Virus record (IMG/VR): IMGVR_UViG_3300042988_001208
Coordinates: 1 to 38,274 of that record
Direction: 5' to 3' (one strand)
Source: a virus
Length of the DNA: 38,274 bases
Made by a program: the position numbers and the translations under genes. Of this stretch, positions 28,203-34,846 are shown piece after piece. Each line of letters opens with the position of its first letter. The stretch's first letter is position 1. The notes below the pieces were generated by a model, which saw nothing but the letters and a program-made list of their open reading frames with translations, was not told where the DNA came from and made no database searches.

Positions 28203-29733
28203 GGACCGGGCCGACGTATCCATCGACGCTCAGCGCCGGGCCTTGCAGGAAATGGCCGAGGCGCGCGGTGTCGCCATCGTCGGCGAGTTCGCCGATGCGG
28301 TCGAATCCGGCAAGGACGACGACCGCCCGGGGTTCCAGAACCTGATCGCCGCTATCCGGTCGCCTTCCCGGGCCTGGGACCATATCCTGGTTCTGGACAC
28401 CGCCCGCGTTGCCCGCCGGCGTGCCCTCGGCATCATCTTCGAGGAACACGAATGCAAGAAGCGCGGCGTGCGCATCCTGTATCGGTCGCTGCCTGAGTCC
28501 GACCCGATCACCGAAATGCTGCTCAAGTCCATCCTGCAAGCGATGGACGAATGGCACTCGTTGACGTCCCGGGTGAAGGGACTCGCCGGCATGTCGGAAA
28601 ACGTCAAGCAGGGGTTCCGCGCCGGCGGTCGGGCTCCGCTCGGGTATGTGCTCGAATCAGTCGACACTGGCTCGGTGCGCGACGGGGCGCCGGTGCTCAA
28701 GTCTCGGCTTGCGCCTGGTCCTGATGCTCCGGCCGTCAAAGACTACCTCACCGCCCGCGCCGCCGGCATCCCTCGTTCGCGCGCCCTGGCGTCGTCGGGG
28801 CTGTCTTCGCCGGTGTCGTCGCTGGTATCTCTCGAGCAAAACGCTCTCACGTACGCTGGCGCGACGGTCTGGAACCGGCACGCCGAACGGGTCGATGGCG
28901 GGTATGTCGGCGGCGCCAAGGTCCGCCCGCGGTCGGAATGGGTCATCCAGCGCGATACGCACCCTGCGCTCATTACCTGGGACCAGGCCGAGGCGATTCT
29001 CGCCGCTGCCGCCTCGAAATCGGGCCGCAGGGACGCGCGCAAGGACGGCCGGGTGTATCTCCTCGGCTCGCTGCTGTTCGACCCGACCGGCGCCCCCTGG
29101 CATGGTGACGCGGGGTCGTATCGGCTCGGGAAGGGTCCGCGGGTTGCCGCCGAGGCGGTCGAGTCTGCCGTCGTTGCCTTGACGGTCGCCGAGCTTCAAT
29201 CCGAGGAGCGGGCCAAGGCCATCGCCGAGCACTATCGCCGGCTGTCGTCGCCCGGCCGAAATGGATCCAAAGAGGTTGCCGTTTCTCGGCGGAAGGTTGC
29301 CGATTTGGACAAGCGCATCGCTCGCCTGGTCGCCCTGGTGTCGCAAACCTCGGCGCCGGACGCGCTGCTGCGTCAGGTGGAGGCTATGGAAGCGGAGCGC
29401 GCGGCCCTGGTTGCCTCGGTCGATGCGTCGGCGTCGGAGGCGTCCGCGCTGCGGTCGCTGCGGTCTGTATCTGCGGCCGACGTGCGGCGTATGCTTGCCG
29501 GGCTTGCCGACGACCTGGCCGGCACCGATCCGGCCGCCCTGCGCGACGTTCTCGGCTTACTTGTCGAGCGGGTCGTTCTCGACCCGGCGACCTTCGAGGC
29601 GGTCGTTCATTTCCGCCTCGCCCCCGCTCAGAAAGCGGGGGTTGACTGGCGTCCCCACGGGGATTCGAATCAATCCCCGGTTTTCAGCTTCCGGTCTTCG
29701 GTCGCCGTTCGACACAACCGGCGGGCCGCTTAA
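28168..29733 (+). CDS. int: Large serine recombinase (phage integrase)
   Basis: The N-terminal resolvase domain starts MIRAVLYLRSSKDRADVSID, with the nucleophile most likely S11 (S10 adjacent), and continues DDRPGFQNLIAAIRS and HILVLDTARVARR. A recombinase domain (about 165-300: GRAPLGYVLESVDTGSV, WNRHAERVDGGYVGG) and a long coiled coil (SRRKVADLDKRIARLVALVS) follow. The usual zinc-ribbon cysteines are absent; LLGSLLFDPTGAPWHGDA occupies that place, as in a proteobacterial subgroup. The 521 residues and the temperate context argue for the phage integrase. The last 30 residues are encoded by hairpins and a tRNA-like sequence, a candidate attP. Confidence 0.87.
   Translation: MIRAVLYLRSSKDRADVSIDAQRRALQEMAEARGVAIVGEFADAVESGKDDDRPGFQNLIAAIRSPSRAWDHILVLDTARVARRRALGIIFEEHECKKRGVRILYRSLPESDPITEMLLKSILQAMDEWHSLTSRVKGLAGMSENVKQGFRAGGRAPLGYVLESVDTGSVRDGAPVLKSRLAPGPDAPAVKDYLTARAAGIPRSRALASSGLSSPVSSLVSLEQNALTYAGATVWNRHAERVDGGYVGGAKVRPRSEWVIQRDTHPALITWDQAEAILAAAASKSGRRDARKDGRVYLLGSLLFDPTGAPWHGDAGSYRLGKGPRVAAEAVESAVVALTVAELQSEERAKAIAEHYRRLSSPGRNGSKEVAVSRRKVADLDKRIARLVALVSQTSAPDALLRQVEAMEAERAALVASVDASASEASALRSLRSVSAADVRRMLAGLADDLAGTDPAALRDVLGLLVERVVLDPATFEAVVHFRLAPAQKAGVDWRPHGDSNQSPVFSFRSSVAVRHNRRAA
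29621..29641. other. 8-bp stem-loop in recombinase 3' end
   Basis: CCCCCGCT and AGCGGGGG form a perfect stem around a CAGAA loop. Only TTG follows, so it is a poor terminator; it may protect the mRNA end or be part of the attachment region. Confidence 0.5.
29647..29670 (-). other. Candidate attP core resembling the 3' end of tRNA-Glu
   Basis: Read on the minus strand, this is a T-loop (TTCGAAT), T-stem half (CCCCG), acceptor strand (TGGGGAC), G and CCA, all in the right order and spacing. From memory it matches 21 of 23 positions of the 3' end of E. coli tRNA-Glu. The match stops 5' of the T-loop, where ATTGA interrupts the stem. There is no tRNA body. Confidence 0.5.
29658..29684 (+). terminator. 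Possible weak intrinsic terminator
   Basis: CGGGGATT and AATCCCCG pair around CGAATC, followed by GTTTT. The stem is good and the T-run short. It overlaps the attP-like core and lies inside the recombinase frame, so termination could be partial. Confidence 0.35.
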
Positions 29734-29863
29734 CCGATCAGGTGAAGGCGGCGCCTGGCTCGGGTTGAAAGGATGGCCGCGCGCGCTGCGGCTCGCTCGC
29801 TCGGGAAGGGGGCATAGCGGCGCAGGCGCAACGTCGCCACCCTGGCGCGCAGTATTCCGGACC

Positions 29864-30463
29864 TCATTGGCTCACCCACCCGCGGCGCCGGGCAAGGTCT
29901 TGCCATCCGGCAACGGTGTCCCGGCACGCTTTCCATCGGCCGGCGTTTTCGGCGAGGTTGTCGAGGGCGTCCCAGGCGCCAATAGGACCGGGGGTTTCGC
30001 CGGCTCCATCAGGCGTCCCGGTATCATTTCCGGCCGCTTCCCCGGTTCGGAGGGCAATGTCCCACAACCGAACAAAATCGCCAGTAAGAGTAGGACGGCG
30101 GCCGTCTCCATCACCTTGACTACCTGGCCCGGCCATCGCTCCGCCCGGGGCGCTCGCGCCCGGTTCCACGGTGCCCTCACACCCCACGACAAGCTGCGTC
30201 CCTCGCTTTCGTTCATCGCGCAATCTCCTCTCATAGTCCAGTTTCTGTCGGTCGTTCTCCGCCTGCTTTTTGCCGAGCACGTTGGCAACCGCTTCGTGGT
30301 CGCTTTTCGCCGTCTCGACGTCTTCCCGCAACCGCTCGATGCTCTGCTGTAGCTTCGCGCGCTCTTTCGCGTCGAATCGCCACTCTTGCACCTTGATGCC
30401 GGCAATGAACCCGGTGAGCAACACCAGGGCGATCAGCCCGACCCTCGCCAGTATCAAATTCAT
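29864..30463 (-). CDS. Rz-like inner-membrane spanin
   Basis: The N-terminal signal-anchor (MNLILARVGLIALVLLTGFI) is followed by a periplasmic coiled coil (KLQQSIERLREDVETAKSDH, KKQAENDRQKLDYERR), the layout of i-spanins that link the inner membrane to the outer-membrane lipoprotein and disrupt the envelope in lysis. The C-terminal 80 residues are Gly/Pro-rich and end in a short helical domain, longer than classical Rz. AGGAGCAGGAC precedes the ATG. It lies directly after the endolysin and contains the Rz1-like gene in another frame. Confidence 0.78.
   Translation of the reverse strand: MNLILARVGLIALVLLTGFIAGIKVQEWRFDAKERAKLQQSIERLREDVETAKSDHEAVANVLGKKQAENDRQKLDYERRLRDERKRGTQLVVGCEGTVEPGASAPGGAMAGPGSQGDGDGRRPTLTGDFVRLWDIALRTGEAAGNDTGTPDGAGETPGPIGAWDALDNLAENAGRWKACRDTVAGWQDLARRRGWVSQ
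29872..30111 (-). CDS. Rz1-like outer-membrane lipoprotein spanin, nested in Rz
   Basis: This 79-residue product is encoded wholly inside the Rz-like gene in a different frame. METAAVLLLLAILFGCGTLP is a lipoprotein signal with the probable lipidated cysteine at 16 (LFGC; the Phe at -2 is unusual). The mature part is proline-rich (KPPVLLAPGTPSTTSPKTPA), as in Rz1 proteins. ATG at 30111 is chosen as the start next to the hydrophobic stretch; a GTG just before it is possible. Embedded Rz1 genes are a known arrangement in lambda. Confidence 0.75.
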   Translation of the reverse strand: METAAVLLLLAILFGCGTLPSEPGKRPEMIPGRLMEPAKPPVLLAPGTPSTTSPKTPADGKRAGTPLPDGKTLPGAAGG

Positions 30464-30479
30464 GTCCTGCTCCTCTCGC

Positions 30480-30962
30480 TCACGCTTCGCTTTCGCTCTG
30501 GCTCGCGCTGCCGATTAGCAGCGGTCCGGTTGCCAGCGGCGCATCGACGGGCCACCGGTATCCGATGGCGCGCTCGAACTTGAATGCCTTGATGCTCACG
30601 GTGTCGCCCTGGTTGCCGCCTAACACCAACAGGTCGCCGCTGGCGTCCCTGCCGACTACAAACCCGACGTGCGCTCCGCCTGGCCGGCTGAAAATGACGA
30701 CGCACCCAGGCGCCGGTGCCGCCAGCCTGACGCCCCAATCGAGATAAGACCTTGCCGATTCGAAGCGGCTTGACTTGATGCCCGCGCGCTCTAGGCAGGC
30801 GCCAACGAAGGCCGCGCACCAAGGGGTTTCGTCGTCTTTGATGCCACCGCGCTTTATGTCCCGCCACATCGCCAAAATCTCCGGCGAGTGCTCCGCCCCC
30901 TTGACCTCGCCGAGCCCGATCATGCCGCGGCCGATAACGATCCAGAGCGGGTCGGTGTTCAT
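30480..30962 (-). CDS. Endolysin, TIGR02594 / CHAP-like peptidase
   Basis: This 160-residue Cys/His peptidoglycan hydrolase shows C49 in DETPWCAAFVGACL, H98 in GAHVGFVVG and N117 in VLGGNQGDTVSI. The blocks RSYLDWGVRLAAPAPG and FERAIGYRWPV also fit TIGR02594 proteins. There is no signal peptide, so it needs the holin genes just upstream for export. The ATG at 30962 overlaps the previous stop (ATGA). The C-terminus is short and polar. Confidence 0.85.
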   Translation of the reverse strand: MNTDPLWIVIGRGMIGLGEVKGAEHSPEILAMWRDIKRGGIKDDETPWCAAFVGACLERAGIKSSRFESARSYLDWGVRLAAPAPGCVVIFSRPGGAHVGFVVGRDASGDLLVLGGNQGDTVSIKAFKFERAIGYRWPVDAPLATGPLLIGSASQSESEA

Positions 30963-31330
30963 GCCGGGTGCCCCTCGCTCCGGTCGGTTTCGCGCCGGCG
31001 GTGATTGACCTCCTGTCGCGTCATGGGTTCCGGCGGACGGTATCCGGGCCGGGCCGGGCAGTTGAGGCATACGCACTTGCGGCGGTTGGCAATGAAGCCA
31101 ATGGCGACCCCGGCGAATGCTGTTGTCGTTCCGATGCTTCCGGCGTCAATTTCCGGTGCGCTCAGCGCGGCGGCGAAACTGCCGACGGCGACCAAGTAAA
31201 AGCTGATCCGGGTCGCCAGCGATGTTTTTCGGGTGCAGGCGTTGATGCCGCACAAGGCATACCAACACGAAATGCCGCATGCGACTGTGTTGATGATGAT
31301 GAATAGACCGGCGGCGGTTGTCGGGCTCAT
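30959..31330 (-). CDS. Holin-like membrane protein with Cys tail (123 aa)
   Basis: Three hydrophobic segments (about residues 8-26, 40-58 and 66-84) precede a polar tail with a CVCLNC motif and many Arg/Glu. Small size, three predicted membrane spans and position next to the endolysin and another holin candidate fit a class I holin or an antiholin partner. The cysteine tail is unusual and could bind metal or form disulfides. It has ATGA overlaps at both ends. Confidence 0.68.
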   Translation of the reverse strand: MSPTTAAGLFIIINTVACGISCWYALCGINACTRKTSLATRISFYLVAVGSFAAALSAPEIDAGSIGTTTAFAGVAIGFIANRRKCVCLNCPARPGYRPPEPMTRQEVNHRRRETDRSEGHPA

Positions 31331-31680
31331 TGGCTGGCGTCCTTGTTGCGCACGATCCCGGCCGGGTCGCGGCGGAAGATTTCGGAGAGGCGGAGCAAAC
31401 CTGGGATCACGTTCATCGCGGTCAGCCCGAGGAGGAAGGCGGCGGCGTTTTCCATATGTGGGGTTGCCGGGATGCCGAGCCCGCCGGCAATCACGGGAAT
31501 GGCAATCGGCGTCAGGTAACCCGCGCACGCGCTGCCGGATAGAACCGCCAGCACCATTTGCGTGCGGCTTAGTTCCTGCAAATACGCGAGGCTGATAACT
31601 CCTCCGGCGAAGCCAGCCACCAGCGCGGCATACTTAACACCGAGCACTCCGGCGGCGGTTGATGATGCTGGATCGGCCAT
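31327..31680 (-). CDS. Putative holin (117 aa)
   Basis: Predicted membrane segments are LGVKYAALVAGFAGGVISLA (about 12-31), VLAVLSGSACAGYL and PIAIPVIAGGLGI, and AAAFLLGLTAMNVIPGLL, followed by a charged C-terminus (EIFRRDPAGIVRNKDAS). This resembles superfamily III-type phage holins that permeabilise the inner membrane for the endolysin. I chose the ATG at 31680, where GGGA lies 6 bases upstream, over the ATG at 31686. Confidence 0.72.
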   Translation of the reverse strand: MADPASSTAAGVLGVKYAALVAGFAGGVISLAYLQELSRTQMVLAVLSGSACAGYLTPIAIPVIAGGLGIPATPHMENAAAFLLGLTAMNVIPGLLRLSEIFRRDPAGIVRNKDASQ

Positions 31681-31693
31681 GTCCATTCCCTTT

Positions 31694-32035
31694 TTAGATA
31701 TGGTCGCCGTCAGGGTCGAACGGGTCGAGTAGCGGCTCGAACCACAACACCAGGGCAAGGCGCCAGCCGGTCGAATCTTTGTGGTGCCGCTTTAGCCTGG
31801 CGGTCACGGTGAGTTCCCTGGGTCGCTCCCACAACAACACCGTCATCACCAGCACGTTGACCACGAAATCCAGAACGTAACCCGCGGCCAACACCGGCGC
31901 ACCGAGCGCGGCGGCCGTCTTCGATAGCTTGCCGGCCTTCTTTGCGCGGCTCAAGTTCATCACCGCGAGGTAGAACACCCATAGGGCATAGACCGTGAGC
32001 GCGGCGTAGATCGGCAACAGGGCGATGGTGCTCAT
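31694..32035 (-). CDS. Phage membrane protein, 113 aa
   Basis: Two hydrophobic segments (IALLPIYAALTVYALWVFYL and APVLAAGYVLDFVVNVLVM) are separated by a basic loop (RAKKAGKLSK). The C-terminus WRLALVLWFEPLLDPFDPDG is of a type I associate with proteins encoded beside phage tail/lysis genes. The function is unknown; a lysis accessory is likely. Its stop lies 13 bases before the holin start. Confidence 0.7.
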   Translation of the reverse strand: MSTIALLPIYAALTVYALWVFYLAVMNLSRAKKAGKLSKTAAALGAPVLAAGYVLDFVVNVLVMTVLLWERPRELTVTARLKRHHKDSTGWRLALVLWFEPLLDPFDPDGDHI

Positions 32036-32039
32036 GGCA

Positions 32040-32459
32040 TCACTCCGGGATCGGCCAGAGGGCGGCCTGCTGCTGCCCTGAAAGAATCAGCGCCTCCGTC
32101 AATTCCGCCAGCGTCACGGCGACGACGGTGTTGTCGGCAAGGGTCCAGGTGATCGTCGGCACGCCCGCGGCTTGCAGGCCGATGATGGCCCGCGCCATCC
32201 TGGTCTGTGAGTCTTCGTCGCCGTCGAATGTCTTTCCGGTCGTTGTGGTGACGGTGATCGCTGCGACGGCCGCCGCGCGGGCGACCTTGGCCGCTTCCCG
32301 TGCGGGCGGCGCGAGGAAGGCCGCAACCTCTGCGGCTGTCGGCTCGCCGCCGATGGCATCGACAACGTACTGGCCGACCGTGTATCGCACCGCGTCGGGG
32401 TGTTGATCGGTTGCGGGGAAATTCGGCTCGCGTGAATAAACGCAACGAATAGTGCTCAT
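32040..32459 (-). CDS. DUF4376 family protein (tail-associated)
   Basis: The C-terminal half has TGKTFDGDEDSQTRMARAII, then TITWTLADNTVVAVTLAELT, the DUF4376 pattern found in proteins encoded after tail fibre genes and thought to be tail or fibre-assembly accessories. The N-terminal part is a short unrelated segment (RYTVGQYVVDAIGGEPTAAE). It overlaps the upstream fibre gene by 4 bases (ATGA). Confidence 0.82.
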   Translation of the reverse strand: MSTIRCVYSREPNFPATDQHPDAVRYTVGQYVVDAIGGEPTAAEVAAFLAPPAREAAKVARAAAVAAITVTTTTGKTFDGDEDSQTRMARAIIGLQAAGVPTITWTLADNTVVAVTLAELTEALILSGQQQAALWPIPE

Positions 32460-33916
32460 GCCATGACCTCCTGTATCCGTAGAAAGCTCGCCATCACTCC
32501 GCCAAACAGGCGAGCACTTGATTGCCCATTAAATGTCGTTGTTCCGGCAGCGGATAGGCCGCCTCGGATTTTCATCGTGGTGGCCGATACCGTTCCTGCA
32601 ACCATGAAGTGAGAAAGCAGCGCGTTGCACAGTGCTCCGGCCGTCGCCACCCTTGCGTTGTATGTGGTAGCCAGCGCGCCCGCAACGCTGTCCTGAAACA
32701 GCGAAACAATGAAGGCACTTGCCGTCGCATTACTGCTGGCATAGTTTCCTTGATGCGTGACGTGCAGCAAATTTGCTGCGGCCTGCGGGGTGATCGCCTG
32801 CGACATAAACTGGTCGCCCTCGGAGTTCTGATGAACCGTGTCGTCGATTGGGACTGTTGTTGTGCCGGTCGCAACAGCACCGTCGGCGTTGTATGCCACT
32901 TGCAGAACCGTGCCGGTCTTCGGCGTGGTCGCCGTGATCTGCACCTTGTTGGTCAAGGTCTGCGCCCACGTTCCTGCCGTGGTCTGCGTCGAGTCCATGT
33001 AGCTGACTTCGCGGATTGCCTTGCTGGTCTTCGCCGCCGTGGTGTAGATCGTATGAGCCGAATCGGCCGCGCCGGCGCCGCCTTCCGCCGTCGAGGAATA
33101 CACCGCGCCTTCGTTGAGGCCGAGCAGGTGCTTGGTGCTGTTGTTCCACGAGTTGTAAAGCCCAAGCACCACCGTGCCGCCGTCATCGACCGCGACCGCC
33201 CGAATGCGCGATGCCTGCGCGGAGACTGTGCCGAGCGTCGATCCGCTGGAGGCGGTGACTGAAGTTGCTGCCGTGATCGCGCGCGAATAGAACCCGGCCG
33301 TCGCCAGCGTCGAGTCGCGGAACGTAGCGAAGACCGGTGCCGACGCCGACGGGTCCGCGCCCGACTTGTGCTTGATCGCGGCGGTGAGCGCGTTGGCACT
33401 GATCGACCATTCCACGTAACCGTTAATCAGCGGCAGGTCGAGATTCAGCGGAACGCTGGTCAAGGCCGACAGCGATGTAATGTCGGCGTTGGCGCCCGCT
33501 CCTGCGGCCACGGCACCCCCGGCGATGCCCACCGCACACTGTGAAATCGTCCATGCCGACTTGGTGCCGCTGCCGCCGACCGCCGTGATGTTCATCACCA
33601 GCGCCGTGCCGGCGTAGCTTGTGACCTGGCCGATCATCCAGTTCGTGGATGGCGCGGCGGTGTCGGCGATCACCAGGAACATGCCGCCGAGGAACGACTT
33701 GCCGGCGGTGACTGTGAAGGACTTGGCGCCCGTACCGATCAGCACCGACGACGCGCTGGTGTCGCTGGTGTCGTTCATGTTCATTGCCAGCGCGGCGGCA
33801 TTGGCCTCCTCGGCGAAGCGCGGCAACTGCACCGTCAGAAAATCGTTGACCTCGGATTCGAAATTCGCCTGGTCGGCAATCGACGGGATATTGCTGAATG
33901 GGGTAATGGCGGGCAT
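32456..33916 (-). CDS. Tail fibre-like protein, 486 aa
   Basis: The N-terminus (FESEVNDFLTVQLPRFAEEA NAAALAMN) is a helical segment like those of phage fibre proteins that attach to the tail. It is followed by low-complexity Ser/Thr/Ala/Gly beta-rich sequence (VTAGKSFLGGMFLVIADTAA, TNWMIGQVTSYAGTALVMNI) and a C-terminal domain. Lying after the tail protein gene and before DUF4376, it is the likely receptor-contact fibre. The host receptor cannot be inferred. Confidence 0.78.
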   Translation of the reverse strand: MPAITPFSNIPSIADQANFESEVNDFLTVQLPRFAEEANAAALAMNMNDTSDTSASSVLIGTGAKSFTVTAGKSFLGGMFLVIADTAAPSTNWMIGQVTSYAGTALVMNITAVGGSGTKSAWTISQCAVGIAGGAVAAGAGANADITSLSALTSVPLNLDLPLINGYVEWSISANALTAAIKHKSGADPSASAPVFATFRDSTLATAGFYSRAITAATSVTASSGSTLGTVSAQASRIRAVAVDDGGTVVLGLYNSWNNSTKHLLGLNEGAVYSSTAEGGAGAADSAHTIYTTAAKTSKAIREVSYMDSTQTTAGTWAQTLTNKVQITATTPKTGTVLQVAYNADGAVATGTTTVPIDDTVHQNSEGDQFMSQAITPQAAANLLHVTHQGNYASSNATASAFIVSLFQDSVAGALATTYNARVATAGALCNALLSHFMVAGTVSATTMKIRGGLSAAGTTTFNGQSSARLFGGVMASFLRIQEVMA

Positions 33917-34846
33917 TTAGATTTCCTCAAGTTCCAGCCCGATCAGGGCTTGGTCCGGGTGGGACAAATTGATCGTGAATCGCTTGTAAATGCCGAGGAT
34001 CAGCAGCGCCTCGAAATATCCGTGCGTGTCGTCGTCCAGGCCGCACCAAAGCGCAGGCACGGCATTCAAGTCTTCTCGCAGCGCGCGAATCTTGTTGACG
34101 CGCGACTTGTCCGCCCAAACCCTCTGGATCGTCTTCGGGATCGAGCGGCGTTGCAGTAGCTGCGCGGTGCCGTCGAACGCGCGATCTACCCGCGAGAAGT
34201 TCAGCACGTCGTCTTCGGCGTCGTATTCAATCGCGCCGATGTAGGATTGCAGCCCGACGACGCAACCGCCGCACTTCACCGTGCCGCTGCTCGAACTGAT
34301 GGTGATGGTGATGACGCCGGTGGTGTATGGCGGCAAGTCGAACAGCACCATGCTTTTCTTTGCCGAGAACGGCTCGAAGAAATAGCTGTAGAAGTCGAAA
34401 ACGTCGCGCGTGTTGAGGTCTTCGGTGTGACTGTAAACTTCCACGGCATCAACCGTCATCGCCACCACCACCGTCTCGGCTTCGAGGCCGACCAGGCCCA
34501 ACGCATCAACGCGCGTCCCTGGCGTGAGCACAACGACCAGCGGCGAGGCCGCCTCGGTCTGCGTGTTGCGCAGCAGGTCAAACATGGCGTGCTGGTTTGT
34601 CGGTCCAACGTCGAGCCACCACACCGGCGGGTTGTCGGGGTCGCCCTGGGTGTCGAGCGTCGGGTCATGGTTGAGGTTCCCGGCCTGCAACGACTCATAA
34701 ATCCGGTGCGTTGAGGCCAGATAGCGGCGGTCGCCGAGCGCGTAGGTGGTCCCCGAGTTCCATGCGGTTTCGCCGGTGTCCGGCTCCGGCACCGTGCTGC
34801 TGGTGAGCCGGCCGTCGGTTATTTCCAAGGGCGGAATGACGATCAT
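33917..34846 (-). CDS. Tail protein downstream of tape measure, 309 aa
   Basis: Residues about 25-85 (AWNSGTTYALGDRRYLASTH, RIYESLQAGNLNHDP, PVWWLDVGPTN) form a small aromatic carbohydrate-binding-like module of the type seen in phage baseplate and tail-tip proteins. The remainder is beta-rich, with a helical end (VWADKSRVNKIRALREDLNA). The ATG overlaps the tape-measure stop (ATGA). It is a probable distal tail or tip component. Confidence 0.75.
   Translation of the reverse strand: MIVIPPLEITDGRLTSSTVPEPDTGETAWNSGTTYALGDRRYLASTHRIYESLQAGNLNHDPTLDTQGDPDNPPVWWLDVGPTNQHAMFDLLRNTQTEAASPLVVVLTPGTRVDALGLVGLEAETVVVAMTVDAVEVYSHTEDLNTRDVFDFYSYFFEPFSAKKSMVLFDLPPYTTGVITITISSSSGTVKCGGCVVGLQSYIGAIEYDAEDDVLNFSRVDRAFDGTAQLLQRRSIPKTIQRVWADKSRVNKIRALREDLNAVPALWCGLDDDTHGYFEALLILGIYKRFTINLSHPDQALIGLELEEI

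Noticed and set aside
29647-29736. A complete tRNA gene at the recombinase end
   Set aside because: Only the T-loop to CCA part is present; no anticodon arm, D arm or 5' acceptor strand is found nearby.
29734-29863. Bidirectional terminator between recombinase and lysis genes
   Set aside because: GC-rich stems such as GCCGC/GCGGC exist, but no T-run follows on either strand.
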